A stretch of DNA of 64,000 bases from Schistosoma mansoni (lineage: Eukaryota; Platyhelminthes; Trematoda; Strigeidida; Schistosomatidae), in assembly GCF_000237925.1 (NCBI RefSeq), contig NC_031496.1:12312564-12376563 (forward strand). The letters are read 5' to 3'. Of this stretch, positions 61,901 to 64,000 are shown in pieces. How positions within the stretch are numbered: the first letter of the stretch is position 1; every line of letters begins with the position of its first letter. Under the pieces are notes generated by a model. The model saw nothing but the letters and a program-made list of their open reading frames with translations. It was not told the origin of the DNA and searched no databases. Made by a program: the position numbers and the translations under genes.

Positions 61901-63954
61901 TCGAACGATGAAGGGTACTTATCTGAACTGTTTCAGTCATGTCGGTCATAACAGTATTTTCAGTTGATCATATCATAGTTCAAGTTGGTTGTTGACACAT
62001 TTTGTCTCTGATGTAAAAGTCTCACTTCATAGTTCAGGACATTATTCCTTTTTGTTTGTCTTGGAATAACTAAACGAATTTATCTAGCTTGGTTTTTTTC
62101 TTGATAAACTAATGAGCACAAATGAGTGTCTGTTAACCTAAGTTCCCATAAACCAAAATGAATTTTAACTGTTCAGATGATCCTTTCATTGTTAAATTGT
62201 CTCTAAAACTAGACATCGTTAATTGTTCTCAATATAATTTTTATTTGCATTTCTTCTTTGTGTTATTTCTAACCATCCCAGCATCTGTTAGCATTCAATT
62301 GTTCTTTCATGTTCCATACGTTTTACAGGTTGATTCCGAACAATCAGTCAATAAAAAGACACTTAAATTGTTTAAGTTCTACAGAACATCTGATTGCGAT
62401 TGAATTATTTATATGATAGCAATTATTATTATGGAGGTATCTATTTTCGAATTTATATGAAGCTTAAGCCTCCTATAGAGTCAACTAGTGAAAAACAATA
62501 TTGCGAGATTATTATTCCGTTTGTTGAGCAAACTTATCACTTATCTCACTCAACACACTATGTTGATTAAATTCGATCATTCTTAATAACCATACAGCAG
62601 AACAGTAATGACTCGCTACCTTCTACAGAAATCAATACATTTCATAGTTTAGGGGCCATGACTGTTGGAACCCAGGCCTAGCATGGGACTCTACATAACT
62701 GTGAATCCATGACCCAACTTGAAACTGAACCCAGTACCTTCATTTAGTAGTTTATTTGAAGGTCATCTGCTTTGTTTTCTCTTACTTCATAATAACATTA
62801 TAGATATATTTCTTTCTCCACTAAATGTTTATCAACCATTATTATCGACTTAGACTATCGATGGTCCACGTATGTATTTTTCTGTCAATAATGAATAGGT
62901 TTATCTATCTTCCTTTACTTTTTTTGTGAAAATAATTCTTATCATGGTTTGTCTTCAACTTCAGAACGGCTGCAAACTAAGGAGCAATAGATAAATGTAC
63001 TACCTTAGTTTGAGTGTCTTCAGATTTATTCATCCATAACTACATCAGGAATTAAGCCCATCACTTTAAGCCTGTTGGTAATCATAACAGCTTTTTACCG
63101 CCTTGTTCATTAGCCCGTGCTTCCAAATTCAATCATTTCATAATATATCACGACCATTATTCAATCTCATCAGTGGTGACTGTATAACACCCCACAGGTC
63201 AGGGCTTCTCATTAGAACTCCGGAAATTTCATCTTGAAGTTAGTCACATGTGATTTTAATTGCTTTGGGAGGTTTTTGTCGGTTTCAAACTTTGAAAATA
63301 ACTTTTCTCATTTCTGTTCCTCACCTTACCAAAAGAACCTGTGAATTTCATGAAGCATCAGAAAAATTAAATATATACAATCACTAAATTACATATAATG
63401 TTCATGTATTGTATTTCTTTGTTTTTTTCCCAGTCAACATCATTCCGAATACTTGAATGTGGATGAGAATAATTTTGAGGTAACCTTTTTGTTAGTATTT
63501 ATATTATACTTACTTTTAATTAATTAACTATTAATCTTCCGTTTTTCGTATCAAAACTAAAAAGCTACTTCTATAAATCTGTTTTTCCATTGATTAATAC
63601 CATATCTTACATCCAAACTGATTGTTACTTGACAGACAAATCTATCTAGGTCTCTAGAAATCCTTGCTATTGAATCCTGGACATTTGTATTCAAGATAAC
63701 AATGTAGTAGTGCAAATAAGTTTCCAACCTGAGCACTAGACACCATCTATTATTCCACTAAGTTATCGTTAACAATCACTCGTAATTGGGTTAGATGAAC
63801 CATTTAATGGAAAAGGCGAATTATCTGAGGGTAACAATGCGGTCTCTAATTTCCTCTAATACTTCAACAGTTTACAATTCAAGAAATATCAACTGCAAAC
63901 TTGAAGACTTAAAATTTAATTTTTTAGAAGACACACCTGATAATTCTGATTATA
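31156..63954 (+). CDS. TTC13: TTC13-like tetratricopeptide repeat protein, C-terminus outside window
   Basis: Eighteen exons join without a phase conflict: 31156-31452, 31491-31655, 31686-31761, 31802-31872, 31909-31974, 32025-32096, 33392-33733, 34669-34751, 36447-36654, 37923-38027, 41198-41243, 46222-46340, 48679-48794, 50362-50668, 52587-53091, 59728-59869, 63434-63479 and 63795-63954. They encode about 975 residues so far. The N-terminus is a signal peptide (RLQPALLLLLYWYAF), then TPR-like helices (DRAIQKSHNIVKYFPSLPAY, WFYLGLFHLTNGDLSVAAED, SCLELSSLDGLCAYIKTL). The part matching animal TTC13 best is IFHLKYLREWIRYTHNHLYQ, then RHQLALAIGIVYSAELIRNS, LLQLTDPYEQLVFW and IKNGQIYHEYIKYLQHSI. 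Exon 15 has Ser/Asn-rich low complexity inserts absent from vertebrates. The first five introns are 30-50 nt; later ones reach 6.6 kb. An in-frame stop lies 7 codons before the ATG. Function in animals is poorly known; a secretory-pathway protein is inferred. Exon 18 is the least certain. Confidence 0.87.
32097..36446. other. Introns 6-8 of the TTC13-like gene
   Basis: Apart from exons 7 and 8, this stretch shows no gene and no clear member of families A or B. A segment around 32595-32690 (GGATGCAGGTACATCC and onward) may be a worn repeat, without a second copy that I can confirm. Confidence 0.4.
37220..37650 (-). repeat. Family A hammerhead SINE, degraded full-length copy in intron 9
   Basis: On the minus strand it has the 5' arm (reverse of TCACTAGTGAGCATATGAT), middle block, tRNA-like segment, hammerhead remnant (CTGAGGAGCCTC, GAAGCGGC) and 3' arm. 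The ribozyme core is damaged. A second short piece of the arm (CATGAACTGATCAGTGTTAG) follows at 37628, then ends. Confidence 0.75.
38028..40480. other. Intron 10, left part
   Basis: AT-rich intron sequence with no recognised feature. An antisense 98-codon frame at 38706-39002 (containing THVQSQGHIQNKF-like text on minus) has no domain I recognise and could be a repeat remnant. Confidence 0.35.
40484..41010. repeat. Family A foldback composite with two opposed hammerheads (intron 10)
   Basis: The left arm is antisense family A 3' end plus hammerhead; the rest is a full plus-strand family A unit (5' arm, tRNA-like box CTCAGTGGTCTAGAGGTTAA, hammerhead, 3' arm ending CACAAAACCCCTTCTGAT). The two ends are inverted repeats of about 110 bp. 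It is the reverse complement, nearly base for base, of the element at 49.8-50.3 kb. Its right end lies about 190 bp before exon 11 of the TTC13-like gene. Confidence 0.85.
40864..40922 (+). ncRNA. Hammerhead ribozyme with one core change
   Basis: Stem I CACTG/CAGTG, core CTGAGGA, stem II GTCC/GGAC and cleavage triplet GTC are present, but GAAA reads GAAG and stem III is CGG/TCG. Because the last A of GAAA pairs next to the cleavage site, activity is probably reduced or lost. Confidence 0.5.
41591..42105 (-). repeat. Family B retroelement, complete, in intron 11
   Basis: A minus-strand copy with a TTTATTTATTTATTTAAACA tail (plus strand) at its left and GGGCATTTGGGG at its right. It is flanked by the 8-bp direct repeat GCTGTGCT (41583-41590 and 42106-42113). 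Confidence 0.88.
42114..43371. other. Intron 11, middle part
   Basis: No feature recognised; AT-rich sequence with a short AGAAT tandem near 42950. Confidence 0.4.
43372..43610 (+). repeat. Dispersed repeat C, copy 2
   Basis: Similar to 28408-28620 in the same orientation (ATGCCACAGGTATTCAG, CCAACCCAATCAAA, TAGCAGTTGCAAG). The copies are diverged, so the repeat is old. Family unknown. Confidence 0.55.
44140..44430 (-). repeat. Family A SINE, strongly degraded
   Basis: Recognisable by the minus-strand 3' arm (reverse of TTAGACAACTATCAAAAACTG), a worn stem II region, the reverse B box AGTTAAACCCAAGGCC and the 5' arm around TTACTAGAACTCCGAG. The hammerhead is lost. Confidence 0.6.
44431..45542. 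other. Intron 11, right part
   Basis: No feature recognised apart from an ATT trinucleotide run at about 45411-45436. Confidence 0.45.
45543..46062 (+). repeat. Family B retroelement, complete, in intron 11
   Basis: Runs from GCCCCCAAATGCCCTGGTAC to a TTCAAATAATAATAAT tail. It is flanked by the direct repeat AAATTTGT (45533-45540 and 46063-46070). The longest open frame across it (120 codons) reads through the whole 5' half but carries no known domain. Exon 12 of the TTC13-like gene starts 160 bp further on. Confidence 0.88.
46578..46660 (+). repeat. tRNA-like SINE relic
   Basis: GCTCAATAGTCTAGTGGTTA resembles a Pol III A-box region and ACTGGGTTCAGGTCTCAG a B box, with about the spacing seen in family A. 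No hammerhead follows, so it is a different or truncated SINE; it cannot fold as a proper tRNA. Confidence 0.5.
46921..46949. repeat. (AT)n microsatellite
   Basis: An uninterrupted AT run of about 29 bp. Confidence 0.93.
47280..47440 (-). repeat. tRNA-like SINE relic
   Basis: The plus strand shows GGGACTTTTCAGCTGGATG, GACATGAACCCAAAACG (reverse B-box-like) and TTAGCTACTGGGTTCACC, the order expected for a minus-strand SINE related to family A. The hammerhead is not recognisable. Confidence 0.4.
47740..47890 (-). repeat. Family B fragment, diverged
   Basis: The plus strand TTCATGCGCCACTCGTTCAC and GGAGCCCTGGTGCATCC correspond to the reverse of the family B centre (ATGGGCTCCAG, CGAATGGCGTATGAACC). 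Divergence is much higher than in the complete copies. Confidence 0.5.
48795..49750. other. Intron 13, left part
   Basis: No feature recognised. Confidence 0.4.
49755..50290. repeat. Family A foldback composite with two opposed hammerheads (intron 13)
   Basis: The left part is a full family A unit on the minus strand; the right arm is the plus-strand hammerhead and 3' arm. It matches the composite at 40.5-41.0 kb in reverse orientation, including the same core variants: GAAG in the long-unit ribozyme and CTGAGGG with GAGA in the short-arm ribozyme. Both hammerheads are therefore probably weak or dead. The right end lies about 75 bp before exon 14 of the TTC13-like gene. Confidence 0.87.
50747..51259 (-). 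repeat. Family B retroelement in intron 14
   Basis: A minus-strand copy from the tail side TTATTATTTGAACACATAAA to GCGCACTTGGGGGCC. The tail is TTATTATT-like. No clean target-site duplication is visible. The 120-140 nt near the 3' end is shortened compared with other copies. Confidence 0.85.
51260..52586. other. Intron 14, right part
   Basis: No gene. A segment around 51395-51660 contains CACTGCTGAAGAGTTTCAG, which may be a very worn family A hammerhead region on the plus strand; I do not rely on it. Confidence 0.35.
53187..53345 (+). mobile_element. Short retroelement 3' end with 13-bp target-site duplication
   Basis: A 133-bp insert is flanked by the exact repeat TTATGCAACAATC (53187-53199 and 53333-53345). 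It ends in ATAAAAAAATA, so it is a plus-strand, 5'-truncated retroelement. The body (GATCCCGAGCCCGGGTAAAG, GGCATGGAGTTAGCGATTCC) is GC-rich and unlike families A and B; it reminds me of the 3' end of a schistosome SR3/Perere-type LINE, which I cannot confirm here. Confidence 0.8.
53346..57800 (-). mobile_element. RTE-type LINE, nearly full length, with nested family B insertion
   Basis: On the minus strand: a 5' region (57800-57110); an AP-type endonuclease starting LHIGTFNVRTLCQIGQQ, with CVSETRMQ and FVVSAYSPTDCSSHNAKDEF; a linker; and a reverse transcriptase with NHRGISLTNIVSKILASI, ENQAGFRPGRGCIDQIFTL, FLDLKAAFDSVDREVLW, SSGVRQGCPLSPILFN and LEYADDIVLFGEDADK. The 539-codon frame at 54932-56551 is open from the end of the endonuclease into the palm. 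A frameshift near 56608 breaks the endonuclease at its GDFNAQ motif. The family B copy at 54433-54957 splits the palm just before the YADD box, and the C-terminal part (54440-53580, ending DMAQNRLQWRRCIHF) has further breaks. The 3' end finishes in TCAG repeats. It lies antisense in intron 15 of the TTC13-like gene. The low decay makes it the youngest LINE here, but it is inactive. Confidence 0.93.
54433..54957 (+). repeat. Family B retroelement nested in the LINE, 11-bp target-site duplication
   Basis: Runs from GCCTCCAAATGCCCTGG to TTTAAATAAATAAAAAAA, flanked by ATTCTAAGTCA at 54422-54432 and 54958-54968. It inserted into the reverse transcriptase of the LINE in the opposite orientation, so it is younger than that LINE copy. 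Confidence 0.95.
57801..59431. other. Intron 15, right part
   Basis: No feature recognised. The segment 58200-58440 is less AT-rich (GACCTTCAGCAACCGAGACG) and could be a repeat without a second copy here. Confidence 0.4.
59432..59685. repeat. Minimal family A foldback, two opposed hammerhead arms, intron 15
   Basis: Two inverted arms of about 110 bp (left CAGAAGGGGTTTTGTGGAGA through GGCCATTTTGTCC, right the reverse) are separated by only about 25 bp. The tRNA-like unit is gone, so the element resembles a MITE. The plus-strand hammerhead has CTGAGGA and GTC but AAAA in place of GAAA, removing a catalytic guanine. The right end lies about 45 bp before exon 16 of the TTC13-like gene. Confidence 0.85.
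59870..61225. other. Intron 16, left part
   Basis: No feature recognised; a minus-strand 61-codon frame at 60587-60772 shows no domain. Confidence 0.4.
61226..61752 (+). repeat. Family B retroelement, second subfamily, intron 16
   Basis: Contains GGCTGCACCACCTAACGTTGC and TAGACTTCTAAATCAAAGG, shared with the copy at 15.6 kb, and ends TTTAAATAAATAAAATAAAT. The 5' end is worn (CATACCCTTGTACATCC) and no clean target-site duplication is seen, so this subfamily looks older than the other. Confidence 0.85.
61753..62655. other. Intron 16, middle part
   Basis: No feature recognised. An 81-codon frame at 62158-62403 is AT-rich and hydrophobic by composition, with no splice sites matching the gene's phase. 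Confidence 0.4.
62660..63290 (-). repeat. Family A SINE, strongly degraded and interrupted
   Basis: The left piece (CATGACTGTTGGAACCCAGG, GGGACTCTACATAACTGTG, CTGAACCCAGTACC) matches the minus-strand hammerhead-to-tRNA part. The right piece (GGGCTTCTCATTAGAACTCC, TTGAAGTTAGTCAC) matches the 5' arm. About 380 bp of unrelated sequence separates them, so either two copies or one old interrupted copy is present. Confidence 0.5.
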
Positions 63955-64000
63955 GTGAGTCGTGCTTGATTGATGAGCGAAGATAGATATATCCGGCTAT

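Overview
This window looks like nuclear DNA from a blood fluke (Schistosoma or a very close relative). The evidence is indirect but consistent. There are many copies of a tRNA-derived SINE that carries a hammerhead ribozyme core, as in the schistosome Sm-alpha repeats. There are also RTE-type LINEs, the two conserved genes have a run of 5' introns only about 29-50 nt long followed by kilobase-sized ones, and one gene resembles tyrosine-rich trematode eggshell proteins. I cannot name the species from sequence alone.

Three genes can be supported. (1) A single-exon gene on the minus strand (5692-6921) encodes a secreted protein very rich in Tyr, Asn and Lys, possibly an eggshell protein. (2) A complete nine-exon gene on the minus strand (14160-21640) encodes the beta subunit of translation initiation factor eIF2B, the exchange factor for eIF2. 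It was rebuilt from splice phases and family similarity; its first seven introns are 29-38 nt and the last is 6.1 kb. (3) The right half of the window (31156 to beyond the right edge) is one plus-strand gene, a TTC13-like tetratricopeptide protein with a signal peptide. I found 18 phase-consistent exons; its C-terminus lies outside the window. The two conserved genes are divergent, with about 9.5 kb between their start codons.

Almost everything else is repeats. Four groups recur. Family A is the tRNA-derived hammerhead SINE, present as single copies and as foldback composites. Family B is a non-autonomous retroelement of about 520 bp with AAATAAA-type tails and visible target-site duplications, in at least eight copies. 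There are three 3'-anchored copies of RTE LINEs (16.3-19.2 kb, 22.0-23.8 kb, 53.3-57.8 kb), the last carrying a family B copy inside its reverse transcriptase. A short fossil of a Ty3/Gypsy LTR element lies at 9.1-9.7 kb. Most of these sit inside the large introns of the two conserved genes.

The most interesting signal is the foldback composites that carry two hammerhead regions facing each other. Three of them lie just upstream (about 190, 75 and 45 bp) of three different exons of the TTC13-like gene. Two of these three are near-identical copies of one element in opposite orientation, 9 kb apart. Gene function statements rest on remembered family sequences; no database search was run.
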